64,000 nt of DNA, taken from assembly GCF_000246855.1 (NCBI RefSeq), contig NC_016609.1, forward strand, positions 992,001-1,056,000. The letters run 5' to 3'. Below, piece after piece: positions 36,968 to 45,745 of the stretch. The notes beneath the pieces were generated by a model that was not told the DNA's origin, did no database searches, and saw only the letters and a list, made by a program, of their open reading frames with translations. Within the stretch, counting starts at the first letter, position 1. The number at the start of each line of letters is the position of its first letter. The translations under genes and the position numbers were made by a program. The DNA is from Niastella koreensis GR20-10. Its GTDB lineage: Bacteria; Bacteroidota; Bacteroidia; Chitinophagales; Chitinophagaceae.

Positions 36968-37190
36968 TTAAAAAAGCAGATTAAATATTAAATATAGTAT
37001 CATCGAAAGTAAAGCACTCAAAGGAATGGTGAGTATCCATGCCCATATTAAATTGATGGTTACTCCCCAACGCACTGCGCTAAAGCGTTTTGTTGAGCCT
37101 ACGCCGATAATAGCACCTGTAATAGTATGAGTTGTACTCACAGGAATACCTAACAGAATAGTCAAAAACAGTGTTAAGGCGCCCGCCCCT
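36968..37190 (-). pseudogene. C-terminal fragment of a PiT-family phosphate transporter
   Basis: A minus-strand frame encodes only the last two membrane spans of an inorganic phosphate (PiT/Pit) transporter, with the diagnostic GIPVSTTHTITGAIIGVG motif followed by RWGV and a hydrophobic C-terminus ending next to the lgt stop. Family members are several times longer. Upstream the frame runs into a stop near 37190 and no more of the gene is present, so this is a truncated remnant, perhaps left by a deletion or rearrangement. Confidence 0.75.
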
Positions 37191-37350
37191 TAATGGACCT
37201 TTAAGAAATTTTTGTTCGTAATTCTAACCTGCTTCTAATGTAATGTGCAAAAAAAGAAACACGCCAGTTAATCTTTTGGTAACAATTGCGTAATCCCGGC
37301 ATAACACTGTTTTGGAAATAGTAGGAATACCTTTACGTTTCCAAACTGAA

Positions 37351-37701
37351 ATGAAACACCTCTCTTTCTTTCTGATACTGCTAATGGCTTTCAGGGTATG
37401 TGTAGTACCCGTGGGGTTTGCCAGGTATGCTAATGAGCTGAAGCATAGCAAGGTGACCTTTGAGCAGATCAGGGTCAAAAACAGACGATCCTCTTACCTG
37501 GAGGAAGGTGATCATTTCTCACAAACACTTACATCGGCTTCTGCCATTTGCGTTTCCCTTAAACGGTTTCTTTTTACTGCAAAGAAGAAAGTTACCCCCG
37601 CTTTTTCTCTTATTTCCGCCCTGTTTTCTTTCAAATATCATTCAACACTTCCTGCAACGCCCCGTTACCTCTATTTGCTTAACAGGGCATTTCGTATATG
37701 A
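37351..37701 (+). CDS. Hypothetical small protein with hydrophobic N-terminus
   Basis: A possible 116-residue protein starting at an ATG (MKHLSFFLILLMAFRVCVV), with a hydrophobic leader that could be a signal peptide or membrane anchor, followed by a basic region and ending RYLYLLNRAFRI. I do not recognise a family. An overlapping plus-strand frame (37460-37819) weakens the coding case. The 131 bp after it hold nothing clear before the next SusC gene. Confidence 0.35.
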   Translation: MKHLSFFLILLMAFRVCVVPVGFARYANELKHSKVTFEQIRVKNRRSSYLEEGDHFSQTLTSASAICVSLKRFLFTAKKKVTPAFSLISALFSFKYHSTLPATPRYLYLLNRAFRI

Positions 37702-37832
37702 TCCCGGTACATTAGAATTTTGTTTATTCTCGTTTTTCATGTTACTCAGCTGTCAGTTACAGGTGTATCCTGTAACAAAGGCAAGCATTACCCTAACATT
37801 TCCTCAAGGATTATTTTAATAAAAAACGCTTT

Positions 37833-40800
37833 ATGAGATTGTTTACAAGATTGCGGCTACCTGCTGCATGCCTGTTGTTACTGGCATCCATTTTTTGTAA
37901 CAAGGTTTTGGCTCAACAGAAAACTGTAACTGGCACTGTTATAGACAACCAGGATAAAACGCCCTTAGCTGGCGTAGGCATTATTGTAAAAGGGCAAAAG
38001 AAAGCGGCCATTACAGATGATGCCGGAAATTTCAAAATAGAGGTTCTGCCCAATACTGTTTTGGTAATTTCCCATTTAGGGTATAAACCCGTAGAAATAA
38101 CTACTGGCGAGACTGCGATGTCAATTGAACTGGAGCGTGATACCAAAACAATGAATGAAGTGGTGGTAACAGCACTGGGTATTAGTAAACAGGCAAAGGC
38201 GTTGGGATATGCGGTACAATCGCTCAATTCACGCCAGCTTACCCAGGCGCCAGATCCGAATCTTATAAACAACCTGGCCGGTAAACTGGCCGGCGTGCAG
38301 ATCACAAATGGAGGAGCTGGAGTAGGTTCTACTTCACGCATTGTGGTGCGTGGCGAAAATTCATTCAGCGGCACCAATCAGCCTCTTTTTGTTGTTGATG
38401 GTGTACCCATTAATAACGAAACCTATTTTAACAACGCCCTTGAAAATTCTTCCAACCAGGGTACCTGGGCTGAGGTAGACTGGGGAAACGGCGCCGCAGA
38501 GATCAGCCCTAACGATATTTCCAAAATTACTGTATTAAAAGGCCCAACGGCTGCAGCCCTGTATGGCTCCCGCGCAGCTAATGGCGCCATTGTGCTTACC
38601 ACTAAAAAAGGCACCCATGAGAAAGGACTTATGGGCGTATCCATTAACAGTACTACCAGTTTTGAAACCCCATTGAAGCTGCCACGCCTGCAAAATGAAT
38701 ATGGCGCCGGTGTAAACGCGTATCCATTGTCGGGCACACCCAATACCTATTCATTTGTGAACGGCGCGGGTTCCAGCGAAAACAATATCCCCAACTGGGG
38801 ACTGAAGTTCGATCCGACTGTAAAAGTACTGCAGTTCGACAGTCCGGTTCCCGGAACAGATCTACAGGCAGGCGACCTGATACCATTGGGTGTAAATGGT
38901 TTGCATGCTACGCCCACTCCCTGGGTTGGCCATGCCAATCACTTTAAGGATTTTTTGCAAACAGGCATTACAACTCAAAACAATGTTAGCTTCAGCGGCG
39001 CCAATGAAAACGGCAGTTATCATTTTTCCATTGGTAATCTTTACAACAGGGGTATATTGCCAGGTACTGACCTGCGGCGCTATACACTTGCTTTAAGAGC
39101 AAGTCATAAATTCAGTAACAAGCTTACTACCGATTTCTTTATAAACTTCATCAACGGCAACAGCAGCAACAGACCCAATATTGGCTACGGTTCTGAAAGT
39201 GTGATGTACACTTATTTCGGCGTCTATGGCATGCCTATCAACGTAGACCTGAACTCGCTGAAAAAAGAATGGCAAACAAGCCGTGACCAGCAAAATCAAT
39301 TCCGTTACTGGAATAACCACGACAACCCTTACGTTACACTAAATGATAACGTAAATAGTTTTAATAAAAACAGGCTCATTGGGAATGCGTCCCTTAAATA
39401 TGCTGTAACGCCGCAACTGGATGTAATGCTGCGTACAGGATCAGATATTTATGATGACCATCGCGAAGGGCATCGTGCCTTTACTACGGTTCGGTTCCCG
39501 ACAGGCGGTTTCAGAACTGATGACGTGAATTATTTTGAGAACAATACCGACTTTTTGGTAAGCTATCGTAAAAAACCCGGCAGGTTGTTAAATATCAATG
39601 CTTCAATCGGTGGTAACCGGTTCATGCAAAACATCTCCTATAACCGCAATATCGCCAACGCTTTGATCACACCAGGGTTGTATAACTTTTCCAATGCACA
39701 AAGCCAGTTACCAACTTTATTCCAGAAATACGATAAGGTGGTGTACAGCGCGTATGCTTTCGCTGATCTTGACTACAAAAGTATGTTGTTCCTGAACGTT
39801 ACCGCCCGCAATGATCATTCCAGTACGCTTCCAAAAGGAAATAACTCCTTTTTCTATCCATCGGCTTCATTAAGCGGTATTGTTTCAGAGATGGTGCATC
39901 TGCCTACGCCGATTTCTTATTTTAAGTTGCGGGTATCGGCTGCTCAGGTAGGCCGGGACGCAGATCCCTATTCCATCGCCAATACTTACATTACCAATAC
40001 GCCGTTCAACAGTTATCCGCTTACTACCGGTAACCCGGTATTGGCCAACAACAACCTGAAACCTTCGGCCACTACCACTTCCGAAGCCGGTATGGAGATC
40101 CGCTTTTTAAATGACCGTATTGGCCTCGATGCTACTTTTTATAATTCAAATACCCGGAATGAAGTAGTGCAATTGCCCATTCCTATTTCCTCAGGCTATA
40201 CGAATGCTTTTGTTAATGGCGCTTCCATCAACAATAAAGGGATTGAGCTCATGCTGTCTGCGTCACCCTTTCATTCTGATAAACTGAACGGCTTTAACTG
40301 GGACATGAACTTCAATTTCAGTCATAATGTAGCTAAAGTAACAGCTCTGCCAGGAGGCATTAACACATATATTTATGCGCAGGTAACACAGTACGACCGT
40401 TATTACCGCTCTATTCAATATGAAGCAAAGGTTGGAGAACGCATCGGAAATATGTATGGCAACTCATTTGTACGCGACGGGCAGGGCAATATTTTATACA
40501 ATAAAGGCGTACCGCAATTCACTACCACGCAAAATTCATTATTGGGCAACTACAATCCTGATTTCATATTGGGATGGTTCAATAACCTGAGCTATAAAAA
40601 CTTTAATATGGGTTTTGTATGGGATTGGCACCAGGGTGGAAAATTCTTTTCTTATACCGAGCTGGGTGTATTGGCAGGAGGCATGTCTGTTGAAACATTG
40701 CCTGGCCGTGAAACAGGTCTTATTGGCAAAGGGGTAATGGACGACGGTTCTGGCAAGTATGTGCCCAATACGGTGAAGGTAGATGCTGCTACTTATTACA

Positions 40801-41087
40801 ATGGCTACTACAATGCTACCAATAACGAGGCTTTTATGTATAATGCATCTTACCTGAAATTAAGAGAACTGCGGCTGGGATATACATTCAGGAATATCTT
40901 CTCAAAAGCTCCTGGTTCTAAACTGAATGTTTCTTTCATAGCCCGTAACGTACTGGAGTTTACACAGAACAAAGATGTTGATCCTGAAACATTGGCTCTG
41001 CGCGGACAGCAGATCCTGCCAGGCACTGAATTCCTGAGCATCCCTGCAACAAAGAGTTATGGTTTATCTGTAGGATTGGATTTTTAA
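37833..41087 (+). CDS. SusC/RagA-family TonB-dependent transporter
   Basis: A 1084-residue outer-membrane importer with a signal peptide (ending KVLAQ), a carboxypeptidase-D-like domain (about 31-100, VTGTVIDNQDKTPLAGVGI), the TonB-box region (MNEVVVTALGI), the plug (GENSFSGTNQPLFVVDGVP, and GPTAAALYGSRAANGAIVL) and a beta-barrel ending in GLSVGLDF. Unlike the SusC at 16199 it lacks an STN domain and no sigma/anti-sigma pair is adjacent, so regulation differs. It is followed 17 bp later by a SusD-like gene. No glycoside hydrolase or peptidase is linked, so the nutrient is unknown. Confidence 0.92.
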   Translation: MRLFTRLRLPAACLLLLASIFCNKVLAQQKTVTGTVIDNQDKTPLAGVGIIVKGQKKAAITDDAGNFKIEVLPNTVLVISHLGYKPVEITTGETAMSIELERDTKTMNEVVVTALGISKQAKALGYAVQSLNSRQLTQAPDPNLINNLAGKLAGVQITNGGAGVGSTSRIVVRGENSFSGTNQPLFVVDGVPINNETYFNNALENSSNQGTWAEVDWGNGAAEISPNDISKITVLKGPTAAALYGSRAANGAIVLTTKKGTHEKGLMGVSINSTTSFETPLKLPRLQNEYGAGVNAYPLSGTPNTYSFVNGAGSSENNIPNWGLKFDPTVKVLQFDSPVPGTDLQAGDLIPLGVNGLHATPTPWVGHANHFKDFLQTGITTQNNVSFSGANENGSYHFSIGNLYNRGILPGTDLRRYTLALRASHKFSNKLTTDFFINFINGNSSNRPNIGYGSESVMYTYFGVYGMPINVDLNSLKKEWQTSRDQQNQFRYWNNHDNPYVTLNDNVNSFNKNRLIGNASLKYAVTPQLDVMLRTGSDIYDDHREGHRAFTTVRFPTGGFRTDDVNYFENNTDFLVSYRKKPGRLLNINASIGGNRFMQNISYNRNIANALITPGLYNFSNAQSQLPTLFQKYDKVVYSAYAFADLDYKSMLFLNVTARNDHSSTLPKGNNSFFYPSASLSGIVSEMVHLPTPISYFKLRVSAAQVGRDADPYSIANTYITNTPFNSYPLTTGNPVLANNNLKPSATTTSEAGMEIRFLNDRIGLDATFYNSNTRNEVVQLPIPISSGYTNAFVNGASINNKGIELMLSASPFHSDKLNGFNWDMNFNFSHNVAKVTALPGGINTYIYAQVTQYDRYYRSIQYEAKVGERIGNMYGNSFVRDGQGNILYNKGVPQFTTTQNSLLGNYNPDFILGWFNNLSYKNFNMGFVWDWHQGGKFFSYTELGVLAGGMSVETLPGRETGLIGKGVMDDGSGKYVPNTVKVDAATYYNGYYNATNNEAFMYNASYLKLRELRLGYTFRNIFSKAPGSKLNVSFIARNVLEFTQNKDVDPETLALRGQQILPGTEFLSIPATKSYGLSVGLDF

Positions 41088-41104
41088 TGTAAAAACTAAA
41101 AAGT

Positions 41105-42577
41105 ATGAAAACGAATAATATAATATTTACAGGGTTGGCCGCAGCAACCATTTTTTTAAGCTCCTGTTCAAAAGAGCTTCAGCAAACGAACAATAACCCT
41201 AACAGCCTGGAAAAGCCTGACGCTACCACCTTGTTATCGAATACCATTGTATCGGAATTTTATAACAATGCCAACCTGGTGTGGACCCTGGGGAACGGAT
41301 ATGATCAATACATGACCTTCAGCTCATCCTATTACAACCAGCCTACCCGGTATTCACCAATTACCAATGAACCCTATTGGATACCGATGTATGAAGCGGC
41401 AAGGGATGCCAATACACTGTACCAATTAGGCCAAACCCAAAACAATCCCCTGTTGCAGGCAGCGGCACTCACCCTTCGGTCTTATGCGTTTGCCCAGCTT
41501 ACTGAATTATGGGGCGATATTCCATTTACGCAAGCGCTGAAGGGCAGCACCGGCGTATACACACCTGCATACGACGATCAACAAACTGTATATACAGACG
41601 GCCAGTCGGGCATTCTTCCCAGCCTGCGAAAGGCCGACAGCCTCCTGAAAGCTAACAGTACGGGTTTGATCGGCGGCGATATGCTGTTCAATTCAAGCGT
41701 ACCCTCATGGAGAAGGTTTATTAATGCATTACGCCTACGCTACCTGCTGCGCGTTTCCGCTAAAATGAATGTAGCAACAGAAATGCAATCCATTGTTACA
41801 GAGGGCGCCCTTATGCAAAATGCCACACAGAGCGCTGCGCTCGCATTGCCGACTACTACACCATACAATTTTGTAAGCCTTACTGAGCGCTCGGGCGATT
41901 TTGCGGTAAAATATATGAATAGTCCTTTGTATAACACCTTTGTTGCTACAGGCGACACGGCCCGCATCAGCGCTTACTTTGCTGTAAATACCGCTACTGC
42001 AGCCGGTGCTCCTTTTAGTTTCAACAATTACGGTGGTATGCCAATGGTGGTAGATGCTACCGCTACACAAACAGCGCAATCATCTAACTTCAATAGCAGC
42101 TTTGTATCTGGTTCTAATAAAAACCTTATTAAGGCCCGGATAATTACTTATGCCGAACAGGAATTTATTTTGGCCGAAGCCGCATTGAAAGGTTACATAA
42201 GCGGAGCGCAACAATCACATTACAACAACGGAGTGTTGGGCGCCTATGCCGAACTGGGGCTCGATGGCAGCAATTACCTGACCCATACCGGCGTAGTGTT
42301 CGACAATTCATCATCGAACGCGTCATTAATTCAAATTATTACACAAAAATGGCTGGCTAACATCAATAACGGTTTTGAAGGATGGATCGAATACCGGCGT
42401 ACCGGCTATCCTGCTCTTCAGACAGGTGGTTCTGTTAACATGAATAACGGCGTTATACCAACCCGTTTCCTGTATCCTACTTCTGAGAAAACAATTAACG
42501 GCACAAACTATTCTCAGCAAATACAAAAAATGGGCGGAACAGAAAATACGAACTATAAAGCGTGGTGGGAAAAATAA
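41105..42577 (+). CDS. SusD-like nutrient-binding lipoprotein (SusD_2 type)
   Basis: A 490-residue lipoprotein (lipobox LSSC, Cys21) of the SusD/RagB-related group. TPR-like motifs include LTLRSYAFAQLTELWGDIPF and RRFINALRLRYLLRVS, and the C-terminal half has ITYAEQEFILAEAALKG. It partners the preceding SusC. Members of this branch are often found with transporters for peptides or glycans, so substrate cannot be assigned. A strong terminator closes the two-gene operon. Confidence 0.88.
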   Translation: MKTNNIIFTGLAAATIFLSSCSKELQQTNNNPNSLEKPDATTLLSNTIVSEFYNNANLVWTLGNGYDQYMTFSSSYYNQPTRYSPITNEPYWIPMYEAARDANTLYQLGQTQNNPLLQAAALTLRSYAFAQLTELWGDIPFTQALKGSTGVYTPAYDDQQTVYTDGQSGILPSLRKADSLLKANSTGLIGGDMLFNSSVPSWRRFINALRLRYLLRVSAKMNVATEMQSIVTEGALMQNATQSAALALPTTTPYNFVSLTERSGDFAVKYMNSPLYNTFVATGDTARISAYFAVNTATAAGAPFSFNNYGGMPMVVDATATQTAQSSNFNSSFVSGSNKNLIKARIITYAEQEFILAEAALKGYISGAQQSHYNNGVLGAYAELGLDGSNYLTHTGVVFDNSSSNASLIQIITQKWLANINNGFEGWIEYRRTGYPALQTGGSVNMNNGVIPTRFLYPTSEKTINGTNYSQQIQKMGGTENTNYKAWWEK

Positions 42578-42587
42578 ATAATCTTCC

Positions 42588-42623
42588 AAAAAGAGTTGGT
42601 GGCCGTGGCCATCAACTCTTTAA
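42588..42623 (+). terminator. Terminator of the orphan SusCD operon
   Basis: AAAGAGTTG...GGCC pairs with GGCC...CAACTCTTT (about 15 bp, one or two imperfect pairs) 12 bp after the stop. Confidence 0.75.
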
Positions 42624-42660
42624 CCAACCAAATTACACTTGTATCCTCAACATTAGAAAC

Positions 42661-43254
42661 ATGCAGACAAAGCATAATAAACAACTTGGGCTATATGTTA
42701 TTCTTCTCGATGGCGGTTACGATTTCTTAAAATGGAATAAAGCCCTTGTCTCTTTTGGATATCGCATCGATATTATAAACCTGGATGAGTTTGAGTTGAA
42801 ATTCGGCTCGTACTTTGACCTGGAGAATACAGAAAGTCTGTCACAGAATATTCCCATTAAATTTACCGACGGCGGCAAAAGGCCTGTTACGATTTTTATC
42901 AGTAAAGAATTTGAGCAAAAAATCAACACCCAATTCCCGCAGTATATCCCATTCCTTGAAAAGGGATATGTGGTGTTGTTAAAAACATTCAAAAAACTTC
43001 CGATTTATTCCCGCCAGGAGATCACTTCAGACGAATTGATGGACCACATGCTAACCACTTACCAATTCTGCAAAAATTTTATTGGTTGTGTTCAATTAAC
43101 CGTGGGAGATTATTTTAAACCGGGTGGCTATTTTGCACACATTTTAGAAGATACCGCTCCTACCAAAAAAGATAGGGGCGATAAAAAAATTGATTTGCCC
43201 GTAAAAATAGAAGTAATCAAAAAAGGCAATTTTTTCAAGCTTGATTTTTCATGA
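42661..43254 (+). CDS. Protein of unknown function
   Basis: A 197-residue, probably cytoplasmic protein starting at the ATG at 42661 (MQTKHNKQLGLYVILLDGG); an upstream in-frame start at 42562 would run through the terminator and is rejected. It is mixed alpha/beta, with a hydrophobic first strand (LYVILL), a central IPIKFTDGGKRPVTIFI segment, and a C-terminal basic tail. I do not recognise a family. It lies between the SusCD operon and the Crp-linked island and has no Crp-type palindrome of its own. Confidence 0.6.
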   Translation: MQTKHNKQLGLYVILLDGGYDFLKWNKALVSFGYRIDIINLDEFELKFGSYFDLENTESLSQNIPIKFTDGGKRPVTIFISKEFEQKINTQFPQYIPFLEKGYVVLLKTFKKLPIYSRQEITSDELMDHMLTTYQFCKNFIGCVQLTVGDYFKPGGYFAHILEDTAPTKKDRGDKKIDLPVKIEVIKKGNFFKLDFS

Positions 43255-43315
43255 TAGTAATAATCAAACATATTACAGCCGTTCAAATAAAGACCCCGAT
43301 GGTGCTGCTGCTTTT

Positions 43316-43687
43316 TTATTGCAGCAAATCCTTTTGCAATAATCGTTCTTCAATTATCTGTAGAAATGTTTTTTTTGATAATGCACCGGGCTGCATCACA
43401 GGAATTTCCTCTACCGGGATAAAAAGAAACGTTGGAATACTTTGAATCCCAAATACAGCGGCAAGTTCCTTCTCCGTTTGAGTATTGACCTTGTAAATTA
43501 ATAACTGGCCATCAAATTGTTTGGACAGATCTTCCAACACAGGAGCCACCATCTTGCAGGGACCGCACCAGTCGGCATAGAAATCGATTATAGCTGGGAT
43601 CTTTCCCTTATATTTCCAATCCTTTTCTGCGTCATAGTTAAAAACTTTATCTTTAAAGTCACTCGTTGTCATTTGTATTGTCGCCAT
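43316..43687 (-). CDS. trxA: Thioredoxin
   Basis: A 123-residue thioredoxin with the standard active site DWCGPCK (Cys41, Cys44), the preceding IIDFYA strand and the cis-proline loop SIPTFLF. It reduces disulfides and, in sulfur metabolism, can remove persulfide from sulfurtransferases. The ATG at 43687 was preferred to a TTG at 43705. The promoter region holds a perfect GTGA-N6-TCAC palindrome at the same distance from its -7 element as in the other units of this island, so it is probably controlled by the Crp-type regulator encoded at 50722. It is divergent from the DUF302 gene. Confidence 0.93.
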   Translation of the reverse strand: MATIQMTTSDFKDKVFNYDAEKDWKYKGKIPAIIDFYADWCGPCKMVAPVLEDLSKQFDGQLLIYKVNTQTEKELAAVFGIQSIPTFLFIPVEEIPVMQPGALSKKTFLQIIEERLLQKDLLQ

Positions 43688-43702
43688 TTTATTTTGTTTA
43701 CT

Positions 43703-43746
43703 CAAAGCTACTATCTGCTGTAACTCCGATACGTGATATGAGTCAC
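43703..43746 (-). promoter_or_regulatory. Crp-type operator plus -7 element of the thioredoxin gene
   Basis: On the minus strand, GTGACTCATATCAC (43746-43733) is a perfect GTGA-N6-TCAC palindrome. The -7 element TAGCTTTG (43710-43703) matches TAnnTTTG. The palindrome centre is 36.5 bp from the end of the -7 element. The start codon follows 15 bp later. Confidence 0.75.
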
Positions 43747-43778
43747 ACTAAAACGCCAATCAATCAGGGAAGACAGAA

Positions 43779-43822
43779 GTGATAAATGTCACTACGGAAA
43801 CAACAGGTCATAATTAAATTTG
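43779..43822 (+). promoter_or_regulatory. Crp-type operator plus -7 element of the DUF302 gene
   Basis: GTGATAAATGTCAC (43779-43792) is a perfect GTGA-N6-TCAC palindrome and TAAATTTG (43815-43822) a perfect TAnnTTTG. Centre-to-end distance is 36.5 bp. With a start point some 6 bp after the -7 element the operator would be centred near -42, the class-II activator position. Confidence 0.8.
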
Positions 43823-43840
43823 CGCTTAAAAAACATAATT

Positions 43841-44227
43841 ATGAATTATAATATTAGCAAAAAGCTGCAAATTGGTTTTCAGGAGGCGATCAATAAGGTA
43901 ACAGACGAGTTAAAGAAAGAAGGATTCGGCATCATTACCGTAATTGACCTGAAAGAAAAGTTCAAAGAAAAAGTAGGCGTTGATTTCAGGAGGTATACTA
44001 TCCTGGGCGCCTGTAATCCGAAAATAGCTTATGAGGCTGTGCAGCTGGAAGATAAAATCGGGGTAATGTTGCCCTGCAACATCCTGGTACAGGAGCATGA
44101 GAACAGTGAGGTAGAAGTGTCTGCAATCAACCCGATGAATGCTATGGGCATTGTGAATAACGAGCGGCTTTCATCACTTGCCAACGAAATCGGCCAAAAA
44201 TTACAAAAAGTAATAGCAAATATTTAA
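43841..44227 (+). CDS. DUF302 family protein
   Basis: A 128-residue cytoplasmic protein of the DUF302 family, recognised from the FQEAINKVTDELKKEGFGI start and the LGACNPKIAYEAVQLEDKIGVMLPCNILVQE core. The core holds two cysteines, one in GACNP and one in LPCN. The fold is a compact alpha/beta dimer of unknown biochemical role; the genes often accompany sulfur-oxidation, heavy-metal or redox loci. I chose the ATG at 43841. It has its own Crp-type operator and promoter and a downstream terminator, so it is a one-gene unit of the island. Confidence 0.85.
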   Translation: MNYNISKKLQIGFQEAINKVTDELKKEGFGIITVIDLKEKFKEKVGVDFRRYTILGACNPKIAYEAVQLEDKIGVMLPCNILVQEHENSEVEVSAINPMNAMGIVNNERLSSLANEIGQKLQKVIANI

Positions 44228-44274
44228 TAGGACTTTTATTGATCCATCCGCAAAGTTAAACCTGTAAGAAATAA

Positions 44275-44307
44275 GCAAAGGCCGCCTGAACGGGTGGCCT
44301 TTGCATT
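44275..44307 (+). terminator. Terminator after the DUF302 gene
   Basis: GCAAAGGCCGCC pairs with GGTGGCCTTTGC (12 bp, one G-U pair) around a 6-base loop and is followed by a short T-rich tail. Confidence 0.75.
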
Positions 44308-44365
44308 TGTACGCGTATTTATATCTGTTCCTTATGATATCTATTAATGCCATATCCCTGTTGCC

Positions 44366-44409
44366 GTGACCTGAGTCACGATTAAGGCTGTTGCCGCTTT
44401 ATAAGTTTG
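44366..44409 (+). promoter_or_regulatory. Crp-type operator plus -7 element of the RND efflux operon
   Basis: GTGACCTGAGTCAC (44366-44379) is a perfect GTGA-N6-TCAC palindrome and TAAGTTTG (44402-44409) a perfect -7 match. Centre-to-end distance is 36.5 bp. The TolC-type gene begins 16 bp after the -7 element. Confidence 0.8.
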
Positions 44410-44425
44410 CGGTAAATCATACAGG

Positions 44426-45745
44426 ATGAAGAGAAAAATATTCAGATTGTATATAGCTATACAACTCGGTTGTACCGGTTATTTTTCCGCCGCAGCGCAG
44501 GATCAGCCTCAGTCGCTTACTTTGGAAGAAGCCATCAACAACACAATAAATAATAACCGGCAGTTGACCATAAGCAAGCTCGAAGAGAAAGTGAGTCAGT
44601 ATAATTATAAATCTACTGCAGCTTTTTTTCTTCCCCAGGTAAACCTGAGCTATTCGGGTTTTGCAACCAACAACCCCTTAAACGCCTTTGGCTTTAAGCT
44701 TCAGCAACAGGCAATCACCCAGGATGATTTTAATCCAAAACTGTTAAACAACCCGTCATCTACTTCCGATTTTATGACACAGGTGTACGTACAGCAACCG
44801 CTGTTGAATATGGACATGGCGTATATGCGAAAGTCTGTATTAAAACAAACGGAGGTTTTGTCGTATAAAACAGCCCGGATAAAGGAATACCTGGAATTTC
44901 AGGTGAAAGATACCTACCTGCAATTACGGTTACAAAATGAAACAAAAAAAGTACTGGAAGCATCGCTGGTATCATTCAAAGCTTTATACCAGTTTACGAA
45001 AGACCGTTATGAACAGGGACTTTTGCAAAAATCTGATCTTTTAAATACGGAGGTGCTGGTAAGAACGATGGAAAACAACCTGGCAGAAGTACAATCAGGC
45101 ATTCAAAACCTGTCCGACAGGTTGAGCCTGCTGATGGGAAAAGACCCGGGCGTGTTGTATGCCGTATCGGGCGCCATGAAAGATCAGCTTCCAGCCCACG
45201 ACACATTACCTGCAGGCCGTTCAGATTTCCGGGCGATGGAAGCAGGTATTGCCTCGATTGATTATAGCATTAAAAGCAGCCAGGCCGGGTTGTTGCCCCG
45301 CATCAACGCATTTGCCAATTACCAACTGCACGATCCCAGCCCTTTTGGATTTGGCGGCAATGGCTACCTGGCAGGCGTCCAGTTTTCGTGGGACCTGTTC
45401 AAAGGCAATTCTGTTAGAAATAAGATAGCCTCATTGGAACTGGAAAAAGATAAGATGAACGAAGAATTGGTGAAGCAGAAAGAAGAAAGCAGGTCGGATA
45501 TTCTTAAAGCGTTACGTCAATACCAGGATGCCGGCGCTACAATATCGAGACAAAAGCTGGCCATTTCGGCAGCTGAAGAAGCATTCCGTGTATTACAGAA
45601 CAGGTATAACCAGGGCCTGGTGAATACAACGGATATCCTTATGGCTCAAACGCAGGTATCGAATCAACAACTGGCCCTTGCACAAGCGGTTTTTGCGCAA
45701 CAAATGGCAACTGCCTGGCTGGAATTTTTAACAAGCAATAATTAA
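44426..45745 (+). CDS. TolC-family outer-membrane efflux protein
   Basis: A 439-residue exported protein (signal peptide ending near SAAAQ) with the two long coiled-coil repeats of the TolC/OEP family: LTLEEAINNTINNNRQLTIS at the N-terminus, FTKDRYEQGLLQKSDLLNTE in the first repeat and LQNRYNQGLVNTTDILMAQ in the second. It forms the trimeric outer-membrane duct of the tripartite pump encoded by the next two genes. The stop overlaps the start of the adaptor gene (TAATG), so the genes are translationally coupled. Confidence 0.92.
   Translation: MKRKIFRLYIAIQLGCTGYFSAAAQDQPQSLTLEEAINNTINNNRQLTISKLEEKVSQYNYKSTAAFFLPQVNLSYSGFATNNPLNAFGFKLQQQAITQDDFNPKLLNNPSSTSDFMTQVYVQQPLLNMDMAYMRKSVLKQTEVLSYKTARIKEYLEFQVKDTYLQLRLQNETKKVLEASLVSFKALYQFTKDRYEQGLLQKSDLLNTEVLVRTMENNLAEVQSGIQNLSDRLSLLMGKDPGVLYAVSGAMKDQLPAHDTLPAGRSDFRAMEAGIASIDYSIKSSQAGLLPRINAFANYQLHDPSPFGFGGNGYLAGVQFSWDLFKGNSVRNKIASLELEKDKMNEELVKQKEESRSDILKALRQYQDAGATISRQKLAISAAEEAFRVLQNRYNQGLVNTTDILMAQTQVSNQQLALAQAVFAQQMATAWLEFLTSNN

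Noticed and set aside
37460-37819. Plus-strand 119-codon open frame
   Set aside because: It overlaps another candidate in a different frame, has a Pro/Phe/Leu-rich composition typical of chance translation, and lacks a signal or domain.
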